Positions 12,001 to 22,009 of a DNA stretch of 64,000 bases are shown here, piece after piece. The stretch is taken from the NCBI GenBank assembly GCA_031761405.1, contig JASEVX010000001.1:28966612-29030611 (forward strand), given 5' to 3'. The notes under the pieces were generated by a model. That model saw only the letters and a list, made by a program, of their open reading frames with translations, had not been told where the DNA came from and made no database searches. The translations under genes and the position numbers were made by a program. The stretch is from Serripes groenlandicus (lineage: Eukaryota; Mollusca; Bivalvia; Cardiida; Cardiidae). Positions within the stretch are counted from its first letter, which is position 1. Every line of letters starts with the position of its first letter.

Positions 12001-13058
12001 TCAGATTCCTTCAAGCCATGTTGATTGGTTGAAAAACATGGCCACAAGGGGGCAGGGCTGTTTTGCCTTATATGGCTATAATGAAAACGTAAAAAATCTT
12101 CTCCGACAAAAGTATTTTGCCGATTTTCAAATAATTGTGTAGAAATGTTCCATGGGTGACTCTATATCAGAGTCCATCAAGCCATGTTGATTGGTCTCAA
12201 CATATGGCAGCCAGGGGGGCAGGGCTGTTAGCCTTATATTGGCTTTAGTGAAAACTTCAAAAATGTTCTCCTACTACACCATTTGGCCAATTTTGAAATA
12301 ATTTTGCAGAAATGTTCCTTGGGTGACGCTCTTCGAGATTCCTTCCAATCATGATTGGTAAAAAAACATGGCCACCGGGGGACGGGGCTATTTGGAGATT
12401 TAATTTTTGCCTAATGGCAGTGGAGAGATACTGAACCCTCTTTGGCCTCCTGTATTAGGACAACAAATCCCATTGCATAAGTCAGGTGAGCGATCCAGGG
12501 ACATCATTGCACTCTTGTTTTAAGAATGCTTATTGGGTGACTGTGACCCTCTATCAGATTTCTTCAAGCCGTCATGATTGGTCAAAAAACATGGCCACCA
12601 CAGGGCTGTTTTGCCTGATATGGCTATAGCGAAACTTTAAAAATATTCTACTCCAAACTTATCTGGCTGATTTCCAAATAATTTTGTAGGAATGTTTTTG
12701 GGATGACCCTCTATCAGATTCCTTCAAGCTATGTTAATTGTTCGAAAAACATTGCTTCCAGGGGGCGGGCGGATTTGCCTGATATGGCAATAGTGATTTG
12801 CCTAATTAATCAGGCTTATGCAGTGGAGTGATACTGGTCCTCTTGGGCTTCTTGAGAAGTTTACAATCTTTCGAACAAGATGCTTTCAAAGTTGTCTGCT
12901 GCAGATTTGTCGTATGTGGAAAGGGTTAATCATTTTTTTTTTATTATTATTTTCAGCAAAAAGCAGCAATATTTGCTGTAATGGCAACCGTTATGTCCGC
13001 ACCAATGTTGATATGCGTAAAGATGGTACCAATCTGGAGATCACCAAAGGATGAATGA
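5955..13058 (+). CDS. small mitochondrial membrane protein, possibly COX8-like
   Basis: Two exons (5955-6071 and 12957-13058) with a 6.9-kb intron bounded by GTAAGT and TTTCAG join in phase 0 into a 72-residue protein. Residues 1-30 are Arg/Ala/Leu-rich with no acidic residue before Glu17, as in a mitochondrial presequence (MSGVMRTALGRLRP...). Next come a GPP motif (about 30-32) and a single hydrophobic segment at about 42-60 (AIFAVMATVMSAPMLICV), then a short tail ending WRSPKDE. Length, topology and the GPP before the helix resemble cytochrome c oxidase subunit 8, a one-helix subunit of complex IV in the inner membrane. Other small respiratory-chain subunits fit almost as well, so the name is tentative. 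A CRE and an ETS motif precede the ATG. Confidence 0.6.
6072..6950 (+). other. intron, unique part
   Basis: The first part of the long intron is AT-rich. A segment at about 6613-6638 (ATAGGTGCTACC...) matches, in inverted orientation, a segment near 23857-23882 next to the foldback element in the PAXX intron. Both copies are probably fragments of one interspersed repeat. Confidence 0.4.
6960..9105 (+). mobile_element. element with ATACCCCC-type ends and tandem core
   Basis: The left end holds a foldback (TACCCCC...GGGGGTA at about 6965-6993) followed by a GGTC microsatellite (7016-7040). The right end carries TTCGGGGGTATTAAT near 9087-9101, roughly the inverse of the left terminus. The interior is the 306-bp tandem array described separately. 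It lies wholly within the intron of the small mitochondrial-type gene. Confidence 0.6.
7054..8990 (+). repeat. 306-bp tandem repeat with two-part unit
   Basis: CTTGTCCGGAGCATAAC-type landmarks fall at 7054, 7360, 7666, 7972, 8278 and 8587, spacings of 306, 306, 306, 306 and 309. Each unit is two diverged halves of ~150 bp: one begins CTTGTCCGGAGCATAACTTT, the other TTGTCCGGAGAATTACTTAA. Alternate halves match better than adjacent halves, a small higher-order repeat. Short open frames in it are repeat translations. Confidence 0.85.
9127..9425 (-). mobile_element. tRNA-derived SINE (type C)
   Basis: Reading the minus strand, the right end carries tRNA-like A and B boxes (GCAGAGGTAGAACGTCGG and GGTTCGAGTCC) as a Pol III head. 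The tail contains the segment written on the plus strand as AGTTTAAACTTATTTAT...GTGAAACAAGCTTTCAGC. A related copy is at 38320-38530. Confidence 0.65.
9430..10890 (+). other. intron interior, mostly unique
   Basis: AT-rich intron sequence without exons. Near 10198-10245, GAGGGTACGAAATTACCG and AGGGTACGAAGTTAC resemble, in reverse, GTACCCTCTATATTTCTG near 6533, suggesting scattered copies of an old element. Confidence 0.4.
10895..11062 (+). mobile_element. SINE B fragment without tRNA head
   Basis: It contains GCCCTTGGGCAAGGCACA, TAGCCTAGTACTGGTTTG and CAGGGATCATGAATAAG, then CGGCATAAAACCCCAATGA. This is the inverse of the body seen at 24885-25092, 44217-44382 and 53062-53285. Confidence 0.6.
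11360..12850 (-). mobile_element. Helitron-like elements with ~165-bp tandem core
   Basis: It starts near a hairpin CTCCATTGGCTGAAAGCCAG (11371-11390) and AAGGTGAGTTATTGTG (11501-11516), which mark 3' ends read on the minus strand. The end AGCGATCCAGGGACATC (12488-12504) is a 5' end of the AACAAGAG...GCTCACC type. Between them, a ~165-bp unit carrying GAAATGTTCCTTGGGTGA and GATTCCTTCAAGCCATG recurs at least six times. The sequence to ~12850 continues a second, truncated element. Confidence 0.55.
12862..12931. mobile_element. right half of TTAA-type MITE
   Basis: It contains CAAAGTTGTCTGCTGCAGAT and ends GGAAAGGGTTAA at 12918-12929. It lies about 25 bp before the acceptor of exon 2 of the small mitochondrial-type gene, so the end of the element abuts the pyrimidine tract. 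Confidence 0.65.
12957..13058 (+). CDS. exon 2 of the small mitochondrial-type gene
   Basis: The acceptor TTATTTTCAG is followed by 33 codons and TGA (13056-13058). It encodes the membrane segment and a short polar tail and joins exon 1 in phase 0. No canonical AATAAA was seen in the next 200 bases. Confidence 0.65.
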   Translation, partial: QKAAIFAVMATVMSAPMLICVKMVPIWRSPKDE

Positions 13059-13420
13059 TAAATGCTGTGTTTAGTGACATAACTTTTTTGATACAAGTAA
13101 TTATAAGTTATAATGAACATCAGGACCATCAGAGTGATTGTGTCAAGGAAAATGGATTAACATCTTTGTTTTGGATTTGTTTTATTAACTTATAAATTTG
13201 AAGAACTTGAAAAATTTAAAACGCATAATTAACATACTTTAATACTATTAATTTTTAGAAGTGAAAACGACAGGAAAAACTGAAATGTATTACAATCAAA
13301 GTAGAGTTGTTATGAAGAATTTGTTAATTTGTGTGAGATGAAAAAGGAAGAGTTGAAACATATTTGTTGTTGCCTTGATATTATTTATTGTTACTCGAGC
13401 TTTGAAAAAAAATTCCATAT

Positions 13421-13426
13421 TTTATT
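13421..13426 (-). terminator. poly(A) signal AATAAA
   Basis: AATAAA on the minus strand, about 29 bases after the TAA of the open frame at 13455-13745. A second AATAAA lies some 40 bases further on. This supports a transcript 3' end here, tail-to-tail with the plus-strand gene. Confidence 0.45.
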
Positions 13427-13454
13427 AGTTTAAATTCATAGAGGATTGGTCATA

Positions 13455-13745
13455 TTAATGTGGAATTTCTCCTTTCCTCAGAATGTTTTCTAAGTAATCT
13501 TTTATTGATGTACCCCTATTGTCTACACAAGAGAAAACATGAAGAAACTTAAGTTTTCCACTTGCAAAATATAGGAGATGGGGTGCACCAATGCTGCATA
13601 ATCCTAATGTAAACTGCTTCACAGAAGTTTCTTGAAACCTTCTATAGCTAACTAGTGCAGAGCCATATTGATCAGTCTGTGCTGATGAACCGGTGGCTGA
13701 ATCTACACTGGTCTCGAAGCCTAAATTTTGGTTTTGCCAGAGCAC
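13455..13745 (-). CDS. candidate terminal exon, unrecognised gene
   Basis: A ~96-codon minus-strand frame ends with TAA at 13455-13457 and is followed by AATAAA. The composition is protein-like, with segments such as GLCSIGAPHLLYFASGKLKF and DYLENILRKGEIPH, and no repeat match was seen. A possible acceptor is AAAATTTAG near 13722. I could not find upstream exons between here and PAXX. It could also be a decayed retrocopy. No family is recognised. Confidence 0.4.
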   Translation of the reverse strand: MLWQNQNLGFETSVDSATGSSAQTDQYGSALVSYRRFQETSVKQFTLGLCSIGAPHLLYFASGKLKFLHVFSCVDNRGTSIKDYLENILRKGEIPH

Positions 13746-13834
13746 TGCTCATGTGCATAACCATTTCTGCCTTGTTGCCTAGGAAACTTCAGTAGTCTGT
13801 ACCCATGTTCACAATGGAAAAAATACAGTCTCAG

Positions 13835-14030
13835 TGTTGTAGTGGTAGAGCGTCCGCCTGCCCTTGGATGCGGGAGTTTGTGGGTTCAATCCCTGGATGG
13901 GCCATACCAAATACTCTAAAAATAGTTGTAATGGCTATCCACCTTGGTGTTTATGGCTTTAGGGTAAGCATTACGACTGACTCGCTGGTGTCATGATGAA
14001 TAGAACAATAGTACTGACACAACGTGATAT
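13835..14030 (+). mobile_element. tRNA-derived SINE (type D)
   Basis: A tRNA-like head with A box TAGTGGTAGAGCGTCC and B box GGGTTCAATCCC (about 13837-13902) is followed by ~120 bases of unrelated body, ending by CTGACACAACGTGATA. It abuts the MITE starting at 14033. Confidence 0.6.
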
Positions 14031-14032
14031 AA

Positions 14033-14252
14033 CCCTTTCCTTCATATAGACGCTTTTTGATGCCTCTGCAGCAGACTGCTTTTTGAAATCATAGTGACAA
14101 AAGAAGAAATTGCTCAAAACGAGCAATTTCTCCTTTTGCCACAATGTTTTCCACTTTTAGTCATGTTATCCATTCAATTATAGAGATTTTCTATTTTTTG
14201 ACAAAATATGTTTCAAGTCGTCTGATGCAGAATTGTCTTATGAGGGAAAGGG
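14033..14252. mobile_element. TTAA-type MITE, both ends present
   Basis: It starts CCCTTTCCTTCATATAGACG and ends TTATGAGGGAAAGGG, with central hairpin GAAATTGCTC...GAGCAATTTC at 14110-14134. The flanking target is decayed (ATAA/ATAA). Confidence 0.75.
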
Positions 14253-14465
14253 ATAACTGAAAAATTATTGAAAGCTGCGTAAAACACAAAGCAATCAATC
14301 GCAATGTAAAATTCCATTGAATCAAACAGGAGGACAACGTCCACAAAATGTGTATGTACTCTTACATATGTTAACCCTTTCCCAGATGCAGACGTATTTT
14401 TACGCAATAGCAGGAGACGACTTACTCATGATGAGCAATTTTTATCCTTTGGTCACAACTTTTTT

Positions 14466-14990
14466 GTGTCACCTGCGTAGCATGGTAGGCACTTAGGGAT
14501 TACTTTTTTTTTGACCGGCGTATGTCTGTTTGTCACACTTTTTCGTCACGTTTTAAAATAACTTTTTTTCTACTCAAAGAATTACATTGAAACTTCTGAC
14601 AAATGTTTATATCAATGTGTGTGAATGGTTCACAAAAGGGGGATAATCCAAATATTTGTTATTTCAGAGTTATTGCCCCTTTTCTGTCAAAAATCTATAT
14701 TTTCGAATTACTTTTTTTCTACTCAAAAGATTGGATTGAAACTTCTGACAAATGTTTATATCGATGTGTATGATGGGTTCACAAAAGGGGGATAATCCAA
14801 ATATTTCTATATCAGAGTTATTGCCCCTTTTCTGTCAAATATTCAAATTACTTTTTTTCTGCTCAAAGGATTGGATTGAAACTTCTGACAAATGTTTATA
14901 TCAGAGTTATTGCCCCTTTTCTGTCAAAAAATTAAATTTTCTGACAAGGCCCCGGCAGGTGACACATGTGCTCCGGGAGTACTCCATTCT
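14466..14990 (+). mobile_element. GTGTCACCTGC element with three ~144-bp units
   Basis: It starts with GTGTCACCTGCGTAGCATGG and ends with GGCAGGTGACACATGTGCTC and a GGAGTACTCC palindrome. The unit marked by ACTTTTTTTCTACTCAAA recurs at about 14561, 14707 and 14848. An inverted copy with a single unit is at 62001-62293. The class is uncertain; ends and layout resemble the Helitron-like families here. Confidence 0.6.
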
Positions 14991-15118
14991 AGTTTAACAA
15001 TTAAGCCATCTTTTATGGAGATTTTCACGTTTTTTTTTCAATATGTTTTCAAAGTCGTCTGCTGCAGATTTGTTGTATGTGGCAATGAATCCTTATCCTA
15101 TCTTCACCTCACACTATT

Positions 15119-16337
15119 ATAAGTCACCTGAGCATGAAGCGTTTAAAGCGAGTTTTTGTCTGTCGTCCAACCGTCACACGCCATCAAGAATTGCCTTCAC
15201 ACTGCAAAATCCTAATTTATAGCTCCACTGGCTGAAAGCCAGTTGTGCATGTGTTTTTCCTTTAACCCTTTCCCTCATGTAGACGCTTTCTGACGCCTCT
15301 GCAGCAGACAGCTTTTTGAAAACATAGTGACAAAAGAAGATATTGCACAAAACGTGCAACTTCTCCTGTTGCCACAATGTTTTTCCCTTTTTTCATAGGT
15401 TATCCATTCAATTATAGAGGTTTTCCATTTTTTGACAAAATATGTTCAAAGTCGGCTGCTGTAAAATTGTTGTATGAGGGAAAGGGTTGAACAACTTCTT
15501 ATGCCTAACCACTTGGCCAATTTTGTTGAAATTTCATAGGAAGCATCCTCTCAATGTCCTCTACTAAATTCCTTCAATTTTTTTTTATCCATTGGAAATT
15601 CTGGTTTTCATGGCAACGGAAAGAAAAAAATAGTGAAAACTTCAAAAATCTTCTTCTCCAAAAGTGTCGGGCCAATTTTCAAATTATTTGTAGAAATGTT
15701 CCTTGGGTGACCCTTTATTAGATTCCTTCAAGAAATGTTGATTAGTTGAAAAACATGGCCACCAGGGTGGGCGGCGCTATTTTTCCTTACATGGCTGTAG
15801 TGAAAGCTTAAAAAAAATCTTCTTCTCCGAAAATGTCGGCCCGATTTTCAAATAATTTTGTAGAAATGTTTCTTGGGTTACCTTTTATTAGATTCCTTCA
15901 ATAAATGTTGATTGGTTAAAAAACATGGCCGCTAGGAGGCGGGGCTATTTTGCCTTATATGGCTATAGTGAAAACTTAAAAAATCTTCTTCTCCGAAAGT
16001 GTCGGGCCGATTTTCAAATAATTTTGTAGAAATGTTCCTTGGGTGACCTTTTATTAGATTCCTTCAAGAAATGTTGATTGGTTAAAAAACATGGCTGTTT
16101 TTGTAGAAATGTTCCTTGCATGGCCCGCTATCAGATTCCTTCAAGCCCATTTGATTGGTCGAAAAACATAGCTGCCAGGGGGCGGGGCTTTTTTGCCTTA
16201 TATGGCTATAGTGAAAACTTAACAAATCTACTTTTCCAATAAAGTCGGGCCGATTTTTAAATAATTTTGTAGAAATGTTCCTTGGGTGACCCTCTATCAG
16301 ATTCCTCCAATCCAAGTTGATTGGTTGAAAAACATGG
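15119..16337 (-). mobile_element. Helitron-like elements with ~167-bp core
   Basis: The 3' hairpin ACTGGCTTTCAGCCAGTGGAG read on the minus strand (15218-15238) precedes a CTA end. After an inserted MITE (15266-15486) the core has units carrying CCTTGGGTGACC at 15701, 15871, 16037 and 16280, with one internally deleted unit. The right part is fused to a MITE remnant at 16338. Confidence 0.55.
15266..15486. mobile_element. TTAA-type MITE inside Helitron-like element
   Basis: CCCTTTCCCTCATG...ATGAGGGAAAGGG flanked by TTAA (15262-15265) and TTGA (15487-15490). It splits the Helitron-like element at 15119-16337, so it inserted later. Confidence 0.8.
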
Positions 16338-16438
16338 CCGCTTTTAGTCATAGGTTATCCATTCAATTATAGAGATTTTCTATTTATTGACAAAATATGA
16401 TCAGTCGTCTGCTGCAGAATTGTCGTACGAGGGAAAGG
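16338..16438. mobile_element. right part of TTAA-type MITE
   Basis: It runs from CTTTTAGTCATAGGTTATCC to ACGAGGGAAAGGG and TTAA. The left half is missing and replaced by Helitron-like sequence. Confidence 0.7.
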
Positions 16439-16576
16439 GTTAAGAAAAATATCGGATTAGTATTAGCTTGCCTGACAGTATAATGAGTTATTGTAATTGA
16501 CTAAGTGGTTGGCATGTCAAGTCACATGGCATAACTAAGTTGAGAGATCCTGCACCATGACCCAGTCTTACTTTAA

Positions 16577-16798
16577 CCCTTTTCCTCATATAAACGCTTT
16601 CGGACGCCTCTGCAGCAGACAGCTTTTTGAAAACATAGTGACAAAAGAAGAAATTGCACAAAACGTGCAATTTCTCCTTTTGCCACAATGTTTTTCACTT
16701 TTAGTCATAGGTTATCCATTCAATTATCGAGATTTTCTACGTTTTGATAAAATACGTTCAAAGTCGTCTGCTGCAGAATTGTCGTATGAGGGAAAGGG
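16577..16798. mobile_element. TTAA-type MITE, intact
   Basis: A 222-bp copy flanked by TTAA at 16573-16576 and 16799-16802. The central palindrome AGAAATTGCACAAAACGTGC plus its complement spans about 16648-16675. This is a good reference copy of the family. Confidence 0.85.
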
Positions 16799-17134
16799 TT
16801 AAATAGTATTTTTGGTTCATCGTTGCTTTTGAAATACGACCCGCTGCAAAGCCGACCAAATGATTACCCACTTCCCACCGATGAGAACATCCATACACAC
16901 TCCGTTGTAAATTAAACCATTCTGCTAAAAAGGTGCCACTGTTGGTTATTGAGGACCTTTTGCCGACAGAAACAGTTCCAGATTAATTTAAATCATGCAG
17001 AAATTGATTCAAAATGTACGTGAAACAACGGACTAAATTACAGCTCACTTCTGATGACTGATTTTTGTCTCACCTGCACTTACAGGTAGACACATAGGGA
17101 TGGATCACTTTGTTTTCTGTCTGCCATGCTTTCC

Positions 17135-17362
17135 TTCACTGACATTATATGAGCCTTTCCACCAGAAAACCAACCTTGTGAAATCTGTGTAAAGTATAGA
17201 CCTGGATCAGCCTAAGCATGCTGCGAAGGCTAACTCAGAAAGACACTTTCGGGAATCGTTACTCTATCCACCGGAGACGGAATGTGTCGGCCCAGATTAG
17301 CCTGGGTCGATACAGTACGCAGAGTCCATAATGTTTGTTTTCTTGTGGAACGGCTCATATGT
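17135..17362. mobile_element. ATATGAGCC long-inverted-repeat MITE
   Basis: The left arm ATATGAGCCTTTCCACCAGA is mirrored by the right arm CTTGTGGAACGGCTCATATG, and the inverted homology runs ~70 bp inward (GACCTGGATCAGCC with GCCTGGGTCGATAC). Related copies are at 33425-33575, 43793-44062 and 51823-52092. Confidence 0.7.
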
Positions 17363-17572
17363 CTTCCTTTGAACACAGACACTTGTTAGATTTGTTGCTT
17401 CAATATATCTTAAAATCGCCGATTAAAAAGCCAAGAACGTATCTAAAACCACCAGATATCAACAAACACGAGGGCCTGTATCGCTCATCGATCATTAGGC
17501 ACAAATTAAATCACTTGCGCCCAATACGGCAAAATATTCAGGATTTAGACCAACCAACCTGGCGTGAAGGAA

Positions 17573-18320
17573 TCTAGTAGAGGGTCACCAGGAGAAGATT
17601 TTTAAAGATTTTTCTATAGCCATATAAGGCAAAACGGCCCCATCCCTGAGACTGTCAACATGACTTGAAGGAATCTGGAATACGGTCATGCGGAGAACAT
17701 TTACAGAATTAATTAAAAATTGGCTGAATAGTTTCGGAGGCGAAGATTTTAAAGTTTTCACTAAAGCCCTATAAAGCAAAACAGCCCGACACACTGGTGG
17801 CAATGTTTTTTTACCAATCAAAATGGATTGAAGGAATCTGTTAAGGTGTGACCCATTGAAAATTTCTACAAATTTTTGACATTTGCCCAGTTACTTTCGT
17901 AGGAAAATATTTTGAAAGCTTCACTTAATAAGCTGTATAAGGCAAAACAGCCCTGGCCGCCATGGTTTTTTAGCTCACCTATGCACGAAGTGCAAGGTGA
18001 GCTATTGTGATCACATTTTGTCCGGCGTCCGTCCGTCGTCGACATTTGAGCTTGTTAACACTCTACAGGCTACATTTTTCATCCAATCTTCATGAAAGCT
18101 TCAGCAGCTTGAAATTTGGTCAGAATGTTTAGCTGAATGATATCTAGGTCAAGTTTGAATACAGGTCATGCCGGGGCAAAAACTAGGTCACTAGGCTAAA
18201 TTGAAAGATAATCTTTTTAACACTCTAGAGGCCACATTTTCATCTTGAGCATGTTGAAACTTTATCAGAATGTTTGTCTTAATAATAAGTAGGTCAAGTT
18301 CGAACATGGGAAAGGGTGCA
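17573..18320 (+). mobile_element. two abutting Helitron-like fragments
   Basis: Positions 17573-17969 hold inverse copies of the ~165-bp core found at 12 and 15 kb. At 17970 TTAGCTCACC, with a hairpin around ATGCACGAAGTGCAA, marks the 3' end of another element on the minus strand, whose body (AACACTCTAGAGGCCACATT) fades near 18320. Confidence 0.5.
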
Positions 18321-18414
18321 CCGCCACGTGACTGACTGGAAAACAAATCGTTTGTTATTAAATCCTATATATGTAGAATGCTAAATTGATGACTATATTC
18401 ACAATTGTAATTCA

Positions 18415-18745
18415 GTCGTTCATTTACTCATTCGCCCACTCGTTCGTTTGGGTGTACTTGTGTGCGGTCGTTCATTCTGAGACTCGTTATTATTACAGTG
18501 AATGGTTGATTCATTGGTTAGTTGATTGAGTTTTAGATTAGTCGACTGACTTGACATCCATACACACTTTCATTCACTCATTTATTCACTCATTCACTCA
18601 TTAATATTCTATTCATTCATTCACTCACTCACTCGATCTTTTATTCACTCACTCGCCTGATTACTCCATTCATTAATTCATCTATCCATTCAATCATGCA
18701 TTCGTTTGCTCATTCATCTATTTACTAATTTACTCACTCATTCCG
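18415..18745. repeat. degenerate CATT/CACT simple repeat
   Basis: About 330 bases of imperfect tetranucleotide repeat dominated by ATTC, CATT and ACTC units. No coding potential. Confidence 0.7.
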
Positions 18746-18974
18746 TATCCATCCTGCTTTGTATCAACCACACCAACTCAATCATGCCCTGTGTGTGACC
18801 TTAATTACTTTGTAAGGTCGATCAATTGGTAATACACTGGATTTATCATTTGCATGCCTTGTTTTTCGTTTCGACAAGAATGCTAACTTCACCCACCTTT
18901 CAAACATTTTACAACTTGCGCAAGCCTCCAACAAACCACACACATATTAGTTATTCATCAGTGTTCCCATCGTA

Positions 18975-19190
18975 TTTTCATGCTTATATGTTCAATCTCT
19001 TTTTCTTTTTTCTTCTTGATGTGCTAATTTTTTCACTTTTTCATATTTTCATGTTTATATGTTCGATCTCTTTTTCTTGCTTATTTTTTCATATTTTCAT
19101 GCTTATATATATGTTCGATCTCTTTTTCTTTTTTTCTTCTTGATGTGCTCATTTTCTCATATTTTCATGTTTATATGTTCGATCTCTTTT
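18975..19190 (+). repeat. short tandem repeat, TTTTCATGTTTATATGTTCG type
   Basis: About four imperfect T-rich units of variable length (about 50-75 bp) carrying TATATGTTCGATCTCTTTTT. The hydrophobic frame in it (18826-19143) is a repeat translation. Confidence 0.65.
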
Positions 19191-19440
19191 TAGCTCACCA
19201 GAGCACGTAGTGCTCAAGGTGAGTTATTGTGATCGCCTTGTGTCCGTCGTTCGTCGTCAACATTTGCTTGTTACTACTCTTGAGGCAACATTTTGCATCC
19301 AATCTTTATGAAAGTTTATCAGAACATATATCTCAATCAACTCTAAGCCAAGTTCGAAACTGGGTCATGTTGGGTCAAATGCTAGGTCACTAGGTCAAAT
19401 TTATGAAAAATCTTGTTAACACTCTGGAAGCCACATTTAT
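19190..19440 (-). mobile_element. Helitron-like 3' end fragment
   Basis: TTAGCTCACCAGAGCACG at 19190 is followed by a hairpin (GAGCACGTAGTGCTC), then AAGGTGAGTTATTGTGATCG and body sequence shared with 17970-18320 and 56159-56965. The outer part is lost. Confidence 0.55.
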
Positions 19441-19449
19441 ATATTGCGT

Positions 19450-20380
19450 TATACACCATCAAAACAAAAAGAATCACAAGTACAATGTTTAGATGTTAAA
19501 GTAACTGACATTACAAAGGTGAACCAAGTCCTCTATTAAAAATTACCCATTCTCAAAAGTTCTCAATTTAACAAATTAACTTGTCTATATGTGTTGTAAG
19601 CACTGCACAATAGTCAGTTTAACTTGGTAAACATGGATAGAGATGATTGTCTAGGTGATCTTTCATGTAATTTGGATGAAAAATGTGGTATTTAGAGGAT
19701 TCACAAGGATTTTCTAAAATGTAACCTAGAGACCTAGTTTTGTCCCCATTTGACCCAGATTCAAACTTGACTGACATTTGATGGAGATACAGAATGTTCA
19801 GTATCATTTCTAAATTGATGAAAAATGTGGCCTCTACTACAGTGTTTACAATCGATTTCTAAAACTTTACATAATTACCAAGTGACCCAATTTTTAACAT
19901 TATAGGGATTTGATTAATAATATACAGTACATATATATATATATATACATGTATATACAACGCAAGTTGAGCAAAATTTCAAGGGGACACTCATCATTTT
20001 CGTGATGGTTAAAATATTAATTGGAAAAAAAAATTATGAATCCCTCAAGGCTTAGCTATGGCTACACACAGACGGACGACGCAAAACGAATATCCTAGCC
20101 ACTTTAATTTTGGCAGGGTTTTAAAACTGGGCAGTGTGGACCAAGCATGCAATACTATTGATTTGTGTGCTGCTGTAGAAAATGTACATTTGCGTTAAGT
20201 GTAACCTGTGATGTTGTTTCTGCTGTATGCACATTCAATGTCTGAGGTAAGACTGGAATCCCAGTTGGTGTCTAATTGGGAATTCTTTGGTCAAAGGATC
20301 GCACACAGGACAATATACGCGTCACTACTTAATAAAGTATGTAACTACAATTTGATACTACTAACATTTGCTCTTTCCAA
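19450..20380. other. intergenic sequence without genes
   Basis: AT-rich sequence with an AT dinucleotide run near 19931-19947 and weak matches to Helitron-like body sequence. No exon recognised. Confidence 0.5.
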
Positions 20381-20384
20381 CATA

Positions 20385-20575
20385 CATCCATGCAACAGAC
20401 TACTTTGAAAACGACTTAACAAAAATTTGGAAAATCTCTTAAAATGAAAGTTAAACGATTGAATCGAGTTGCAAAACATTATGCCAAAAGAAGAAATCGC
20501 TCATGGAGAGTGATTTCAATGATTTCAAAAGTCATCCACTGCAGATGCATTAACATGCGTCTGTAGTTGGGAAGG
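20385..20575. mobile_element. decayed TTAA-type MITE
   Basis: It contains CAACAGACTACTTTGAAAAC, AAAGAAGAAATCGCTC and AAAGTCATCCACTGCAGATG in family order and ends GGGAAGGGATTA. Both termini are mutated. Confidence 0.5.
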
Positions 20576-20649
20576 GATTACAGTACATCTGTTTGTATGG
20601 CTAGCTCATTTTGAAGAACTGTAAATCTGCAAACTATACTTACTGCGTT

Positions 20650-20948
20650 TTATTGATTATTTATTGATAGGGTTTAATGCCGTTTTCAACAATTTTGCTG
20701 TCATATCACAGTTGCCAGCTCACCTACTCATGCGTTTCCTGTCTTTCTCACACAAGTTCTATACACAACATACTTTCAAGCAACTGGCTTCTTTTCCACA
20801 TACACTGTTATACTTTTAGCCCATTGGTGAATGACGTATGTCACTGACTTTTGTCAAATGTTGGAAAGAATGTTGACCTAGCTGGGATTCAAACTTGCAT
20901 CCCCTGAATTGACAGCAGCGTCGCTACCAACTGAGGTACCGGGGCTCT
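20650..20948 (-). mobile_element. tRNA-derived SINE (type A)
   Basis: Read on the minus strand: a tRNA-like head (CCCCGGTACCTCAGTTGGTA, B box GTTTGAATCCC), a body with ACATTCTTTCCAACATTTG and GTGTGAGAAAGACAGGAAAC, and a tail of imperfect CAAT-type repeats. Further copies are at 31119-31400, 33104-33345, 40078-40215, 42482-42720 and 51690-51785. Confidence 0.7.
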
Positions 20949-21469
20949 GCTACTGGGTTAAACTACCAGGTGATAGCATCCTATAAATCTGCAATAAAGT
21001 AGCCCTTCGATAGGAAAAAGAACAAGTTAACATTTCTGAACAGTGTAGGTTCAGATCAGCCTGTTGATGTACTCAAATGCATCAATATCTACACAATTTT
21101 ATAGAAACTTCTGAAAAGCTTATATATGCAAGTAATATGTGATCGGTGTTCCTTAGGTCTTAATCAGACTGTGGAGATACACAGGCTAGTCTGGAGTTAC
21201 ACTATACACCAAAGGAAAAACTTGGAACATTTTCCCAATGAATGGGCTCATAATAGTCTTGAAGCTTGCCAGATTTATTACTGACTAGTAGATAAATCAA
21301 TACATACAAAATAATACACAGGATAACATTTTCTACTCAGACGTTAGTCTCTCTTAATTTATTGATTATTAATTACATGTACATGTACAGGATTTGAAAT
21401 TGATAACATAATTATTGCAAATCATTATATCAAATTTGCTCATTATAAGAAAACAGAATTTCCTACGTC

Positions 21470-21645
21470 ACCCTTTCCCAGCAGAATCATGTTGACATTT
21501 TCCCAGCAGACAACTGTTGTCCACAATGTTTTCAACCTGATTCAATACAGTTATCATATTTTCATTAATAGAGATTTCCAATATTGTTTCTTAGATGTTG
21601 TAAGTTATCAGCTGTAGATGTGTTGTATGTGGAAAAGAGGTATTA
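21470..21645. mobile_element. decayed TTAA-type MITE
   Basis: It has CCCTTTCCCAGCAG on the left, CACAATGTTTTCAACCTG in the middle and ATCAGCTGTAGATGTGTTGT on the right. It is heavily mutated. Confidence 0.45.
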
Positions 21646-22009
21646 AGCTTTTCAATGACACATATGTCTCTATTGGCCTTCACAAATACATAATGAAATT
21701 GCTGGAATTAGAGAACTTGAGGTACTTTCAATTTGGAAAAAGCCAAACATCAAATTTGTTTTAAAGCCCTCAGGTGGTGGTACTCATTGAAACTGTGATG
21801 AGTATTTCAATCTTTTTAAAACCAGACCGTAACACAACTGCAGTTGCAATATTATGGTCTGACTTGTATGAGATTTTGAGTATTTATAACATAGTTTAAA
21901 ATTTAAACAAGAACAGAAGAAGATGATGTCCTTGCTTAGTCCTTTGACAGAAGTTAACAAGAAAAAAAGTAGTGTATAAACATCAATCAAGATGAATTGT
22001 GTTATCAGC

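Noticed and set aside
15174..15377. 67-residue minus-strand frame with [20 protein letters not shown]
   Set aside because: The same peptide recurs at 1023-1415, 16488-16688 and 39173-39385; it is a translation of the TTAA-type MITE, not a gene.
16082..16351. 89-residue minus-strand frame
   Set aside because: Translation of two Helitron-like core units (repeated FSTNQ/FQPIN-type segments).
17335..17577. 80-residue plus-strand frame
   Set aside because: It begins inside the right arm of an ATATGAGCC MITE and ends in a Helitron-like fragment; no splice sites or homology seen.
18826..19143. 105-residue hydrophobic frame resembling a membrane protein
   Set aside because: It is a translation of T-rich tandem repeats with ~60-base period.
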